From the NCBI GenBank assembly GCA_023954035.1, contig JAMLIT010000004.1, positions 1-64,000 of the forward strand: a stretch of DNA of 64,000 nucleotides. The letters are read 5' to 3'. The position numbers and the translations under genes are program-made. This DNA is from Burkholderiaceae bacterium (lineage in GTDB: Bacteria > Pseudomonadota > Gammaproteobacteria > Burkholderiales > Burkholderiaceae_C). Below the pieces are notes generated by a model, which was not told where the DNA came from, ran no database searches, and saw only the letters and a program-made list of their open reading frames with translations. Below are positions 8,435-18,998 of this stretch, piece by piece; the first letter of the stretch is position 1, and the number at the start of each line of letters is the position of its first letter.

Positions 8435-9625
8435 TCAGAGCGGTGCGGGAGAGGATCCGGGCCCCGACGGCGTCTCCAGATCGGCCATGCGCATGCCGGC
8501 CATTTCCAGCGGCGCGCCCGCGGCCAGGCGCAGGCGCAGCGTCAGATCGGTGCGGTTGTCGGCATAAGCCAGCATGTCGTCGCGGCTGATGGCTCCCCGC
8601 TCAAAGAGGGCAAAAAGCGATTGGTCAAACGTGCACATGCCCACTTGGCTGCTGCGCTCCAGCGCGGTGCGAATCTCGTGGATCTGGCCTTTTTGCAGCA
8701 GGTCGGCGACAAAGTTGGTGAGCAGCAGGAGCTCGACCGCGGGCACCTGGCGCACCTGCAGTCCAGGCAGCAGACGCTGCGCAATCACGGCTTTCAGGTT
8801 GAGCGAGAGGTCCAGCAGAATCTGCGCATGCGCCGTTTCGGGAAAGAAGTTGAGGATGCGCTGAATGGATTGACTGGCGTTGTTGGCGTGCAAAGTGGAC
8901 ACGCACAAATGCCCGGATTCGGCGTAATGCATCGCGTGCTGCATGGTTTCGCGGTCGCGGATTTCCCCAATCATGATCACGCTGGGCGCCTCGCGCATGG
9001 CGTGGCGCAAGGCCTCGTCGTAGGACAGCGTGTCCAAGCCCACCTCGCGCTGGGTGACCAGCGATCGCTGGTGTGAGTGCACGTACTCGATGGGATCTTC
9101 GATGGTAAGAATATGCCCGGGAACGCGCGCATTGCGGTGGTCCAGCAGGGCGGCCAGCGTCGTGGTTTTGCCGGCGCCGGCGGCGCCTACGGCCAGAACC
9201 AGTCCGCGCTTGAGAAAAGCGAGCTGCTGCACAGCCGCTGGCAGACCCAGGGCATCCAAGGTGGGGATGTGCGAGGAAACGTAGCGCACCACCATCCCGG
9301 GTTGGCCTCGCTGCATGTGCAGGTTGACCCGAAAACGCCCCGTTCCCGGGATTTGCAGCGCCAGGTCGCACTCCTTGCGGGCCTCAAACACCTCTGCTTG
9401 GGCTGCACTCATGATCGAGACAGCAAAGGTCTGGATGTCAGACGCCGAGAGTGCCGGGTGTTTCAGCGCCAGATAATCCCCATGGCGACGCACCGTGGGT
9501 GGCGCCCCGCAAATCAGGAACAGGTCGGAAGCCTCCTCCCGGACCATGGCTGCCAGCAGCCCTAGCAGCCTCGGGCAAGGCATTCCCGCACCGGCCTGCA
9601 CCGACTGCGTCTCCCCGCCCGGCAT
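8435..9625 (-). CDS. pilU: PilU-type twitching motility ATPase
   Basis: 396 residues of the PilT/PilU secretion-ATPase family that powers pilus retraction. Walker A is VGAAGAGKTTTLAAL near residue 140, the Asp box is ILTIEDPIEYVH, Walker B is VIMIGEIRDRETM, and the His box is STLHANNASQSIQRI. The N-terminal DLFLICGAPPTVRRHGDY and the RILNFFPETAHAQIL segment fit PilU better than PilT. ATG at 9625 forms a TGATG overlap with the chpA stop, so it is the last gene of the pilGHIJ-chpA operon. A TTG one codon upstream is possible. No pilT is visible in the window. Confidence 0.9.
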   Translation of the reverse strand: MPGGETQSVQAGAGMPCPRLLGLLAAMVREEASDLFLICGAPPTVRRHGDYLALKHPALSASDIQTFAVSIMSAAQAEVFEARKECDLALQIPGTGRFRVNLHMQRGQPGMVVRYVSSHIPTLDALGLPAAVQQLAFLKRGLVLAVGAAGAGKTTTLAALLDHRNARVPGHILTIEDPIEYVHSHQRSLVTQREVGLDTLSYDEALRHAMREAPSVIMIGEIRDRETMQHAMHYAESGHLCVSTLHANNASQSIQRILNFFPETAHAQILLDLSLNLKAVIAQRLLPGLQVRQVPAVELLLLTNFVADLLQKGQIHEIRTALERSSQVGMCTFDQSLFALFERGAISRDDMLAYADNRTDLTLRLRLAAGAPLEMAGMRMADLETPSGPGSSPAPL

Positions 9626-12600
9626 CAAGCGCTCACTGCCTCGTCCACGACCGTCTGTGAATAGTGGCGAACCAGACTGAGCAACTCTTCGTCAGAATAC
9701 GGCTTGCCAAGATAGTGGTTGACGCCTAGCTCGATCGCATGGTCGCGGTGCTTCTGAGCAATGCGCGACGTAATCATGACGATGGGCAGATCGCGCAGTG
9801 TGGCATCGGCACGGATATTGCGCGCAAGATCGAAACCGTCCATGCGCGGCATCTCGATATCGGACAACACCACCGTGGGGCGTTCTTCCTGCAGCCGTTC
9901 GAGAGCCTGCAGACCGTCGGCAGCGAGGGCCACACGGTATCCCTCGCGGAGCAGCAAACGCTGCGTGACGCGTCGCACGGTAATGGAATCGTCGACCACC
10001 AGAACCAGCGGCACCTGTGCCGCTGGCGCCATTGCGGCCGTTGGAATGACTTCACCACCACTTGGCTCACTGGCAAGTTCCGAGTCTTGAAGACTGCGCA
10101 GCTGCTCGCCATACACAGTGGCCAAAGCCACCGGGTTGTAGATCAATACCACCGCACCCGACGCGAGCACCGACATTCCCGCCAAGCCCGGCAAGCGGGA
10201 AAGCTGCGGTCCCAGGTTCTTCACCACCGCTTCCTGGTTGCCCAGCACGTCGTCCACGTGCATGGCGATGCGTTGCGAGGCGCTTCGGAAAATCACCACC
10301 GAGCGCGTCTTGCCCGCGCCCTCCTGGCTGCGCCTGGAGGCCTGCAGGAGCGCGCCGGCCCAGAAAAAAGGAATGCTCTCGCCCGCGACCTCGAACTGAC
10401 CGGACCGGTAGGCCACCTCGACGTCGGCCACGGGAACCCGGCGTACCAGCTCGACGACATTGGCCGGAACGCCAAATGCCAGTTCGCCCGCGCGCAGCAT
10501 GACCACCTGCGTCACGGCCGTCGTCAGTGGCAGGACCATTCGGAAGGCCGCGCCGGCCCCTGCCTCGCTGTGGGTTTCGATGCGACCACCCAGTGCCTGA
10601 ACCTCGGCACGAACCACGTCCATGCCGATGCCACGTCCCGCCAGCTCCGTCACTTCGCTGGCCGTGGAAAAGCCCGGCATAAAGATGAGGTTGGCCGTTT
10701 CCTCGTCACTCGCATCGGCAGCAGACGCAATCAAGCCTTGCTCTACCGCACGGCTTCGGATGGCATCCAGGTTCAAGCCGGCGCCGTCGTCCCTGAACTC
10801 TACAGAGACGTCGTTGCCCTCGTGGCGCAGAGCCACGCTGACCGTGCCGGTGGCGGGCTTGCCAGCGGCGGTGCGCACCTCGGGCGCTTCGATGCCGTGA
10901 GCGACGCAATTGCGGAGCAAATGCTCGAATGCCGGCGTCATGCGGTCCAACACGCCGCGGTCCATTTCGATCGAGCCGCCGGTAATGTCCAACTTGATCT
11001 GCTTGCCCGTCTCCTTGGAAGACTGACGTACCACGGCATACAGTCGCTCGGCAATGCCTTCGAATTCCACCATGCGGGTACGGAGCAGATCGCGCTGCAG
11101 TTCGCGCGCCTGTCGCCCCTGGGCGATCAAATCGTCTTCGGTACCTTCCACGACGCGCTGCAGGTTGCGCTGCACCGTTGCCACGTCGTTGACGGATTCG
11201 GCCATCATCCGGGTCAGCTCCTGCACCCGGGTGAAACGATCGAACTCGAGCGGGTCGAAACCTGCCGCGCTGTCCTTGGACAGCGCCAGGCGGGACTGCA
11301 TCTGCGACTCGGACTGGACTTCGATGTCGCGCAGTTGCTGGCGCAGCCGGTCCAGGTTGATCGAGAGGTCGCCCATGGAGCCCTTGAGCAAGCCCAGGCG
11401 CGACTCCAACCGGGAGCGTGTGATCATGACCTCGCCTGCCTGGTTGACCAGACGGTCGAGCAACTGCGCACGCACGCGCACCGAATGCTGAGCAGCCGCG
11501 CGGCTGGCAGAGGCCGTGGCCGCACCGATAGGCCGAGCAAGCACCGACGACTGAACGCGACTGCTTGAGGCCGGGGCCTCCTGGGACGCCTGATCGGGCG
11601 CGGCGGCTGGCGTCGCGAGCAGTTCGGCTGCTTCTTTTAGCTCTCCATCGGCGGCACGCAACACCCTGAAGTTCGCCTGCAGGGCATCGAAACTGCCCAG
11701 CAAGGGTTCAATGTCCTCCGAGGCGGTACTTTCCGCATCCAGCGCTTCGATGGCCGACTCGAGTCGGTGGGCCATTTCTCCCAGTCGCATGGCTCCGGCC
11801 AGGCGTGAACTGCCCTTGAGCGTGTGCAAGGCTCGCAAGACTTCGCTTCTGGCACCCAGGTTGTCCGGCCGTGCTGCCCATTGGCGCAAGGCACCACCGA
11901 GATGCGGCATCAGTTCGGCGGCTTCTTCCTCAAAAATGGGGAAGAGGTCCGGATCGATGACGTCCAGAGCATCAATATCGTCGTCAAGGTCGGAGCCCAA
12001 GCCGACGGCCCGGGAGATGGCGTCATCGATCTGCTGGTCGTGGTCGCGCACCGGCACGGAGAGGGCCGGAACCACCGTGCCTGCAAGGGGCGCCTCCGGC
12101 AGGGCCATGGCCTGCTTCTGGTCTTGCGCCTGCTCCCGGTCCACCGCCGCTGGCTCGGGCGTCTCGGGCTCGTCCTCCGCCTGCTCCGGCTGAAGCGCTT
12201 GCGGCATGGGTTCCTGCGAAGAGATCTCTGGCGTGGCGGGCACGGCGTCGCAAGCGCTGTCCGCGGGCGAATCCGCGTCGGACAGCGAGGGCGACAATGT
12301 GGTGCTGACCTCCGTTTCCAGGATTTCGCGCAGTGCTTGCACCACCTGCGTATCCGCTTCCTTGAGGAATCCGGCAGCGAACTGGTGCAGCAAGCGCCGA
12401 ACCTCTTCGGCGGCACGAAGAAACACGGAGGCCTGTTCGGGCTCGCCCATGGGCTGCAATTGCACGTGCTCCAGAGCATGCTCGAGCACCCGGGCCGTTT
12501 GCGACAAGGCATCGAATCCGACGGTCGCTGAGCTGCCAGCCAGAGAGTGCGCCAGCGCGACCGCGGTGTCCGGCAGGCGTTCGTGGAGTTCCAGGGCCCA

Positions 12601-15600
12601 CTCCTGCAGACAGGTGGTCAGGCGCCGCGACCATTCATCGGCTTCGTTGAGATAGACGTTGTACAGCGGGAGGCCGATGGTGAGATGTCCGATGACCTTG
12701 ACGTTGTCGTCCTTGGTTGCGGCTTCGCCTTGAGCCGGCTGGTCTTCCGGCACCTCAAGAAATGGCTCTTGGGTTGGGGTATCGGCGGCTGCAACGCTGC
12801 CCTCTCCCTGCGGCGCTTGCGAAGGTTCTGCGTGCTCGGGCTCTTCCATGACTTCGGCCGCAAGCGCACCCAAGGCCGATGCCTCTTCTGGCACGGGGCT
12901 GTCCTCTGGCACGGCTTCGTCCGGCCCCGACTGCTCCTGCCGACCATCGCCTGCGTCGGAAGCACCCAGCGCGGCTTCAAATTCGGCGAAGTCGATTTCG
13001 AAGCCGGAATCGAGCGCGATCGGCCCATGCAGGTCTTCGCTCGAAGCGCCTTGATCGCCAGGGAGCGAAAGTTCGGACGCAGCGTCCGAGGCGACGGGCA
13101 CCGGTTCGGACGGTTCTCCCGCCGCCTCTGCACGGGCCCCCCCGCTGGGTGCCAGATCTTCCCCTGTCGTAGACGCGAGACCTGCCGACGCTGCGGCCGC
13201 ATCTCGCACGCCTGGGACGTCCGCAGGCTGCTCCGACACCTCACCAGCGCCGGCCGAGCTCGCGCGCACCGGCGGCAGAATGAGCGGAAGGACATTTCCG
13301 TCCAGACGCATGGCTTCAGCCACGCTGCGAAAGGCGTTGGGATCCCAGGCAGAATCGTCGCCAGCGCCGATGTCCTGTGCCCAACGGCCAAAACCCTCCA
13401 GGGCCTGGCGCGAAGTCTCCAACAACGGCCTCTCGATGGGTTTTTGCTCGGCCAGCCAGCCGTTGAGCAATTGCTCCATTGCCCAGGCGGCTTCCCCGAA
13501 GTGGTTGAGCCCGACCATGCGCGAACTGCCCTTGAGGGTATGGAAGGCTCGACGCAGGGTGGTCTGTTCGCTCAGATCGCCCGGGGTAGCCTGCAAGGCC
13601 GCCACCGCAACCAGTCCGTTGTCCACCACCTCGCGTGCTTCTTCAAGAAATATCTCGAGCAGCTCGTCTTCGACCTCCGGTCCGCGCTCGTGAATCCGGA
13701 CGGCATCCTGACCGGTCCCGTGCTGGCTTTCACTGCTGGCTTCGGCTTTGATTTCCGTCTCGGCTGCAGCTTCTTCAGGCGTTGCAGGTGCTTCCTGGAC
13801 GTAGGCCTCAGGCTCTCCGGTCGCTTGCGCAGGTGCCGTCTCGACAGGAGGCTCTGGCACGGCGGCCTCGGCCAACTCCTTCGGTCCCAGCCGAGGCACC
13901 ACGTCGGGAAGAGGCACCGGCGCGCGCTCTTCGACCTTTTGGGCCACTTCCTGCGCGTCGTCCGGACTGTCTGTCGCGCGCGTGCGGGCCCGACCGGCAA
14001 TCAAGCGCAGCTCACCCAATTCCTCGTCATAGACAAACAGCTTGCGTGCCATGGCACGCTGATAGCTCAGCATGTCGATCATGAAACCCAGTGCACCGAG
14101 GCTATTGCCCAGCTTTTCGAAGAGCACCTTGCGCTCTTCTGCGTCCACCACATCCCTCATCAACAGCCGTTCTACGGTATCGCGCATCCGCAACACTGCC
14201 AGCGAAGCCTGGTCCAGACCCAGCACCGAGAGCACGCCACGCATCTGCGCGAGGCGGCTGGGCACAGACGTCAGCGGCGCAGTGTCCTCTGGGTTGCGGA
14301 AAAACTGGTCCATGGAACGTTCGGCTTCGCCCAGGGTGACGCGCAATTCGTCGACCACGCTGCCCATGGTCTGGTGGTCGCTGACGCGGCGGTACAGGTC
14401 CTCCATCCAGGGCTCAAGAGGTTCGGGTTCCCGGCCCGCGCTGACGCGGTCAAGGCGCTGTGCCAGATGCCCTGCGCGCACCACAAGCTGGTCGTCGGCC
14501 GTATCGGTCTCGTCGAGCGCCGCCTGCAAATACAGTACCGAGGTGGCGACCTCCATTGCCAAGGCTGCCGACGGCGGCTCCCCCGAGCGCACGGTTTGAT
14601 CCAGCGTGCGCGTCAGCGCCTGCGCCAGGCTTTCGCTGTTGCGATTGAGTTTTCGCAGGGAATCGCAGACCAGGCTGAACTGATCGGCCGCGGGCTTGAG
14701 CTTGTTGCGGTCGCCGCCAGCCAGCGCGGACCACGTTTCCGCCGCCGCTGCAATGCGTTTGCGTGCCTGCGCAAGCACCGCTGGGTCAAAGCGCCCGAAG
14801 CGCCGTGCTTCATAGTCCACCGGCTGAAAACGCTGCAGGCCAAAGGCCTGGCGCACCGCGGTCAGAAGGGGCAGCGACTCGCCCTCGCTCGGTCTGGCCT
14901 GGGCGCAGAAAAACAGCAGGTCCTGGACCAACCGGTCGGCAATGGCGCTCTCGCCACGGGCCATGGCCGCATACTGCATCAGAACCCGCGACGCCACCCG
15001 CTTGACGTAGACGTCCGGGACAAACATGCCACGTGAGAAAGCGTCGAAAAACGCCGCGCAGATCTTCCAGAACGCGCGGCCCTGGCGGTCTGCTTGCGCG
15101 GCAGCAAGCCCCAGTGACAGCTCGGCCAGGTCGCGAGCGGCATCAAAATCGCCGTCCTTGACGATGCGCAGCACATCCTGGTCCAGCCGGCTGCGCGTCT
15201 CGGGCCCAAAGCCCACCGGCGACTGGGAAATCGCAAACTCAGGCTCGCGAAATCGCCGTTCCGCTGGCCACAGGTCGGCAGGGTGTACCCGCTCCGCTCC
15301 TGTCAGCGCTTGAACGTCACGGTACTGGGGGAACAGCGCAACCGGCGACACCGCCTTGCCCGCCAGCACGATCTCGAGGTACTCGCTCAACGCAAAGCTC
15401 GCGCGCTCGATCGCGCCTGCGGCGTCGTCGGTACACAGCTCGGGGCGCTGCACAAAGCGTTGTACCGCACTCTCCATCGCGCGCAACAACAGCGCGGGCG
15501 CCGTCATGCCGACCATTTCCAATGCGCCGCTGGCCTGGTGCAGCTGTTGGCGCGCCATGCGCAGCGTGGCCGCATCCAGGGTGGCAAGGTCGGACTCGCG

Positions 15601-15756
15601 TGCAATCTCCGCGTCGTACACAAAGCGGCGCAAGGCCTTGACGGCCCCGTCGAGCGACTTGCGCAGTTCGTCCAACACCCAGGCCAAAGGCCCCAGGTCC
15701 AGTTCGCCTTGCCCCCCTTCGGCTACAGCAACGTTGGCGACATCATTTGGCAGCAT
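9625..15756 (-). CDS. chpA: ChpA/PilL hybrid chemotaxis histidine kinase of the type IV pilus system
   Basis: A very large 2043-residue CheA-type kinase. The N-terminal ~600 residues resemble the FimL-like region of PilL/ChpA. Three Hpt domains with intact phospho-acceptor motifs follow: HTLKGSS at H739, HSLAGSS at H1070 and HTLKGSS at H1311, separated by acidic Pro/Glu/Ala linkers. Then come the dimerisation and HATPase domains (HLLRNCVAHGIE, FRDDGAGLNLD, GRGIGMDVV), a CheW-like domain, and a C-terminal receiver (VLVVDDSITVRR) with acceptor D1966 in VVLSDIEMPRMDG. It receives signal from PilJ through PilI and phosphorylates PilG/PilH to control pilus extension, retraction and surface responses. 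Confidence 0.95.
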   Translation of the reverse strand: MLPNDVANVAVAEGGQGELDLGPLAWVLDELRKSLDGAVKALRRFVYDAEIARESDLATLDAATLRMARQQLHQASGALEMVGMTAPALLLRAMESAVQRFVQRPELCTDDAAGAIERASFALSEYLEIVLAGKAVSPVALFPQYRDVQALTGAERVHPADLWPAERRFREPEFAISQSPVGFGPETRSRLDQDVLRIVKDGDFDAARDLAELSLGLAAAQADRQGRAFWKICAAFFDAFSRGMFVPDVYVKRVASRVLMQYAAMARGESAIADRLVQDLLFFCAQARPSEGESLPLLTAVRQAFGLQRFQPVDYEARRFGRFDPAVLAQARKRIAAAAETWSALAGGDRNKLKPAADQFSLVCDSLRKLNRNSESLAQALTRTLDQTVRSGEPPSAALAMEVATSVLYLQAALDETDTADDQLVVRAGHLAQRLDRVSAGREPEPLEPWMEDLYRRVSDHQTMGSVVDELRVTLGEAERSMDQFFRNPEDTAPLTSVPSRLAQMRGVLSVLGLDQASLAVLRMRDTVERLLMRDVVDAEERKVLFEKLGNSLGALGFMIDMLSYQRAMARKLFVYDEELGELRLIAGRARTRATDSPDDAQEVAQKVEERAPVPLPDVVPRLGPKELAEAAVPEPPVETAPAQATGEPEAYVQEAPATPEEAAAETEIKAEASSESQHGTGQDAVRIHERGPEVEDELLEIFLEEAREVVDNGLVAVAALQATPGDLSEQTTLRRAFHTLKGSSRMVGLNHFGEAAWAMEQLLNGWLAEQKPIERPLLETSRQALEGFGRWAQDIGAGDDSAWDPNAFRSVAEAMRLDGNVLPLILPPVRASSAGAGEVSEQPADVPGVRDAAAASAGLASTTGEDLAPSGGARAEAAGEPSEPVPVASDAASELSLPGDQGASSEDLHGPIALDSGFEIDFAEFEAALGASDAGDGRQEQSGPDEAVPEDSPVPEEASALGALAAEVMEEPEHAEPSQAPQGEGSVAAADTPTQEPFLEVPEDQPAQGEAATKDDNVKVIGHLTIGLPLYNVYLNEADEWSRRLTTCLQEWALELHERLPDTAVALAHSLAGSSATVGFDALSQTARVLEHALEHVQLQPMGEPEQASVFLRAAEEVRRLLHQFAAGFLKEADTQVVQALREILETEVSTTLSPSLSDADSPADSACDAVPATPEISSQEPMPQALQPEQAEDEPETPEPAAVDREQAQDQKQAMALPEAPLAGTVVPALSVPVRDHDQQIDDAISRAVGLGSDLDDDIDALDVIDPDLFPIFEEEAAELMPHLGGALRQWAARPDNLGARSEVLRALHTLKGSSRLAGAMRLGEMAHRLESAIEALDAESTASEDIEPLLGSFDALQANFRVLRAADGELKEAAELLATPAAAPDQASQEAPASSSRVQSSVLARPIGAATASASRAAAQHSVRVRAQLLDRLVNQAGEVMITRSRLESRLGLLKGSMGDLSINLDRLRQQLRDIEVQSESQMQSRLALSKDSAAGFDPLEFDRFTRVQELTRMMAESVNDVATVQRNLQRVVEGTEDDLIAQGRQARELQRDLLRTRMVEFEGIAERLYAVVRQSSKETGKQIKLDITGGSIEMDRGVLDRMTPAFEHLLRNCVAHGIEAPEVRTAAGKPATGTVSVALRHEGNDVSVEFRDDGAGLNLDAIRSRAVEQGLIASAADASDEETANLIFMPGFSTASEVTELAGRGIGMDVVRAEVQALGGRIETHSEAGAGAAFRMVLPLTTAVTQVVMLRAGELAFGVPANVVELVRRVPVADVEVAYRSGQFEVAGESIPFFWAGALLQASRRSQEGAGKTRSVVIFRSASQRIAMHVDDVLGNQEAVVKNLGPQLSRLPGLAGMSVLASGAVVLIYNPVALATVYGEQLRSLQDSELASEPSGGEVIPTAAMAPAAQVPLVLVVDDSITVRRVTQRLLLREGYRVALAADGLQALERLQEERPTVVLSDIEMPRMDGFDLARNIRADATLRDLPIVMITSRIAQKHRDHAIELGVNHYLGKPYSDEELLSLVRHYSQTVVDEAVSA

Positions 15757-15802
15757 GGATTGGTTCCCGGCGGCGCGCGGCCTGTTCAGTATTCAGACAA
15801 AC

Positions 15803-18067
15803 TCAGGCGATCTTGAAGCGGGCAACCGATTGGCGCAATTCCTCCGCCATCGTGGAGAGTTCACGCACCTGCTGCGCCGTGGTCCGGGTGCCCTCTCCTG
15901 TCTGCTCGGTCACGGCAAAAATGTGCTGGATGTTTTCCGCCACCTCGTTGGCCAGCGTCGCTTCACGCGACGTGGAAGAGGAGATCGATTCGATCAGCTC
16001 GGCAAGGCGTCGGGAAACCCGGTCGATTTCAGACAAGGCCGTGCCGGCGCTGTCGGACAGTCGCGCTCCCTCCACCACGCCCTGCGTGGACCGCTCCATG
16101 GCCGCGACGGCGTCCTGCGTGTCGGTCTGAATGGCTTTCACGAGGGCAGAAATCTGTCGCGTGGCATCGCCTGAACGCTCTGCCAATCGCTGCACTTCTT
16201 CTGCCACCACCGAGAAGCCGCGTCCGGCTTCACCGGCGGATGCGGCCTGAATGGCGGCGTTCAAGGCCAGCACGTTGGTCTGCTCGGTAATGTCTGAAAT
16301 CAGCTCGGTGATTTCGCCAATCTCCTGCGACGACTCGCCCAGGCGTTTGATCCGCTTGGAAGTGTCTTGGATCTGATCGCGGATGGAGTTCATACCGCCG
16401 ATGGCATTCTGCACAGCCTGAAGACCCGAATCAGCAGCCTGCAGCGACTGGCGCGCCACCGTGGCAGATTCTTGCGCCTGCGTGGAGACCTCGTTGATGC
16501 GCGAAGCCATGTCCAGCACCGAGCGACCGGTTTCGCGGATCTCGCGCAGTTGTTCCGTCGATGCAGCCAGCAGTTCCGTCGACGTGTTGTCCACCAGCGC
16601 CGTGGTCTGTGCCACGCGGGTCGCCGTGTTCTGCACGCTGCCCACGATCTGGCGCAACTCTTCCACTGTGTAGTTCACAGAGTCGGCAATGGCGCCGGTG
16701 ATGTCTTCAGTCACGGTCGCTTCCTGGGTCAGGTCGCCCTCAGCGACGGACTGCAGCTCGTTCATGAGGCGCAAGATCGCCGCCTGGTTGGCGTCGTTGA
16801 TGCGCTTGGCCTCCTGCTCCTGACGCTGAGCGTCGCGGTGCTGGGCTTCCGCTGCCTGCTGGCGGCTGCGGCTGTCGAGCAGCTGCACACGGGAAATACC
16901 GACGCCGCACAAAATCACGAACAAGCCGGCCAACACCAGCGCAGTCAGTTGTACGGCACCCACACCGGTCTGCTCTGTGAGACGGTTTTGCAGCGCTTCG
17001 AGCTGGCGCCGCAATGGTTCACTGTCACCGATGATGGCCGTCTGCGCTTCGCGTGCCGAAACCAAGCCCTGCAGATTGCCGAGGATGGCGCTGGCTTGCG
17101 TACGTGTCTCCTCATACAGCTTGATCAGCGCGGTCAGCTGTTCGCGGGTCTGCGGATCGCGTGTTGCGCTCAAGCGCAGCTCCGGGCTGCCGTCAAGCAA
17201 GCCCTGCGCGATTTCCTTGAACGAATTCAGGTCCTTGCCCAGGAGAAACACCGCCTCCGGGCTCACGCCCTCAGTGGTCTGGAATTCGTTGGCCGACTTG
17301 CCGATACGCTGCGTCAGCATCACCAGCTGACCGGCCGCTGAAATCTCTGTCGCCGGCGCATTCTGCTGCAGCTTGAGCGAGGAGACCGTCTCCGCAATCT
17401 CCAGCAAATCGGACGACTGGCGGTTGATGGTGCGCAGGGCGTCGCCCACCTGCGTCAAGATTTTTTGCTGCCCCATCACCACGTTGGCGTTGCGCTCGGC
17501 CCGCTCCATCAGTGGCTGGATCGACTGGAGGTCGGACTGGTAGTTCTCGCCCAGCTCCTGGACGCCCAATTCGCTGTCGCCCGACTGCAGCGCGCGCACG
17601 TTGCGCGCCAAAACGCCCGAGCTCTCCACCACGTCAGGAAAAGCTTGGGGGCTGCCCACCAGAGCCTGAGAAACCGACTTTGCCAAGCGCTGCGACTGCA
17701 TCAGCGACTGACCGGTGGCTGCCAGTTGCTGCGCAGAACGGTCGGCCTGGCGCAACACCCAGCCGGCAATCAGCGCCAGAATCACCACGCCCAGCGCAAG
17801 AAGTCCAAGCAATCGCCGCTGGTGCGCTGCCGCTGTCGCCTCGCCCAGCAATGGCAGCGAAATGCGATCTACCGACAGTGGCGGCAAGTCCGCCCCGGCC
17901 GGATCGGGACTGCCTTGCACGCTGTTGAGCGCATCGCCCGGATAGTGCTCGCGCATCGGGTCACCCTGACCAGGCCCCGCGGCCGCGTCTTGGCCGGCAA
18001 GCGCACTGTCCTCGGTGGCGGCAGGAGCACGGTTGAACAATTTTCCAAAATTTTGAGCGACAGACAT
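15803..18067 (-). CDS. pilJ: PilJ methyl-accepting chemotaxis transducer
   Basis: 754 residues. A cytoplasmic N-terminal tail of about 90 residues precedes a membrane segment ([17 protein letters not shown]). A PilJ-type periplasmic sensing domain with two related halves follows, then a second membrane segment ([21 protein letters not shown]), a HAMP region, and a long MCP signalling coiled coil. The conserved hairpin tip is [34 protein letters not shown]. It is the receptor that feeds ChpA. The ATG at 18067 is preceded by GAGG. No methyltransferase gene follows it, unlike in P. aeruginosa, where pilK sits between pilJ and chpA. Confidence 0.95.
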   Translation of the reverse strand: MSVAQNFGKLFNRAPAATEDSALAGQDAAAGPGQGDPMREHYPGDALNSVQGSPDPAGADLPPLSVDRISLPLLGEATAAAHQRRLLGLLALGVVILALIAGWVLRQADRSAQQLAATGQSLMQSQRLAKSVSQALVGSPQAFPDVVESSGVLARNVRALQSGDSELGVQELGENYQSDLQSIQPLMERAERNANVVMGQQKILTQVGDALRTINRQSSDLLEIAETVSSLKLQQNAPATEISAAGQLVMLTQRIGKSANEFQTTEGVSPEAVFLLGKDLNSFKEIAQGLLDGSPELRLSATRDPQTREQLTALIKLYEETRTQASAILGNLQGLVSAREAQTAIIGDSEPLRRQLEALQNRLTEQTGVGAVQLTALVLAGLFVILCGVGISRVQLLDSRSRQQAAEAQHRDAQRQEQEAKRINDANQAAILRLMNELQSVAEGDLTQEATVTEDITGAIADSVNYTVEELRQIVGSVQNTATRVAQTTALVDNTSTELLAASTEQLREIRETGRSVLDMASRINEVSTQAQESATVARQSLQAADSGLQAVQNAIGGMNSIRDQIQDTSKRIKRLGESSQEIGEITELISDITEQTNVLALNAAIQAASAGEAGRGFSVVAEEVQRLAERSGDATRQISALVKAIQTDTQDAVAAMERSTQGVVEGARLSDSAGTALSEIDRVSRRLAELIESISSSTSREATLANEVAENIQHIFAVTEQTGEGTRTTAQQVRELSTMAEELRQSVARFKIA

Positions 18068-18088
18068 GGAGCAGCCTCACAGAGAAAT

Positions 18089-18616
18089 TCAAGCACTGAT
18101 ACTCAGGAATGCGGGGTGCTGCGAGAGCACCTGCAGATTGAGCTCTTGCCAGCGAGCGCCGCCAGCGTCGATATAGGTCGTTCCGAAAAAATCCGGCGCG
18201 TCTTCGGCAGGAGGCTCGGAGTTCACGAATACGTCGGTGCTGCGCAACCCGGCGAGCCGGTCGACAAGCAAAGCCGCATTGACCTCCAGTGCAGCATTCA
18301 GGGCGAGCAAGCTGGACTCGCTCAGCGCCTGCTCGCTGCGCACCGCTCCATGACCCAGCAGACGCGCAAGATCCACCACGCCCGTCAGGCCGCCGCGCAG
18401 ATTGGCCACGCCAAGAAACCAGTCCCGCGTGTACGGCACGGCCTGCACCGAGGTCCAGGGAAAAATTTCACCGGCCTGCGCCAGGGGCATTAGGTAATTC
18501 TGGCCGGCCGTCTCCACAGCCAGCCAAGAGGATACGGACACGTTTTCACTGCGCGCAGCCTGCAGGCGGCTTGCGAGTCGAATCTGGAGTTCGCGGAGTG
18601 CTTCACGGTTTGCCAT
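18089..18616 (-). CDS. pilI: PilI, CheW-like coupling protein
   Basis: 175 residues with one CheW domain. The core is WLAVETAGQNYLMPLAQAGEIFPW, VPYTRDWFLGVANLRGGLTGVVDLARLLG and a central LLALNAALEVNAALLVDRLAGLR. It couples the PilJ receptor to the ChpA kinase. The ATG at 18616 (MANREALREL) gives the normal length; a longer open frame upstream overlaps pilH in another phase and is rejected. It sits 16 nt downstream of pilH and 21 nt upstream of pilJ in the operon. Confidence 0.93.
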   Translation of the reverse strand: MANREALRELQIRLASRLQAARSENVSVSSWLAVETAGQNYLMPLAQAGEIFPWTSVQAVPYTRDWFLGVANLRGGLTGVVDLARLLGHGAVRSEQALSESSLLALNAALEVNAALLVDRLAGLRSTDVFVNSEPPAEDAPDFFGTTYIDAGGARWQELNLQVLSQHPAFLSISA

Positions 18617-18632
18617 AGCAACTCGGCGCCAC

Positions 18633-18998
18633 TTAGTTGAGCGCGTCGATCTTGGCCTGAAGCTCGGCGGGATCCACCGGCTTGGTGATGTAACCACGCG
18701 CACCCTGGCGCATGCCCCAAACCCGGTCGGTCTCCTGGTTCTTGCTGGTGCACATGATGATGGGCACGTCGGCATACTGTGGGTCGCGGCTGATGGCGCG
18801 AGTGAGCTGAAAGCCATTCTGGCCCGGCATGACCACGTCCATCAGTATCAGGTCGGGCTTTTCTTCAGACAAACGCCTGAATGCCTCTTCGGCATTTTCT
18901 GCGGTTCGAACCTGCATGCCCTTTTTCTGCAGCAAATCCGTGAGGAACATCAATTCGGTCTTCGAATCATCGACGACCAGCACCTTCTGAATAGCCAT
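18633..18998 (-). CDS. pilH: PilH, single-domain response regulator
   Basis: 121 residues, a stand-alone receiver: KVLVVDDSKTELMFL at the N-terminus, acceptor Asp in LILMDVVMPGQNGF, and the switch Thr and Lys in CTSKNQ and GYITKPVDP. In P. aeruginosa PilH is thought to act on the PilU/retraction branch or as a phosphate sink of the Chp pathway. The start ATG shares one base with the pilG stop (TGATG), so it is translationally coupled. Confidence 0.94.
   Translation of the reverse strand: MAIQKVLVVDDSKTELMFLTDLLQKKGMQVRTAENAEEAFRRLSEEKPDLILMDVVMPGQNGFQLTRAISRDPQYADVPIIMCTSKNQETDRVWGMRQGARGYITKPVDPAELQAKIDALN

Noticed and set aside
9739-15036. Long plus-strand open frames (609 and 829 codons) opposite chpA
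   Set aside because: Mirror frames of a GC-rich gene; composition (His, Arg, Gln, Gly) is that of antisense translation and no domain is visible.
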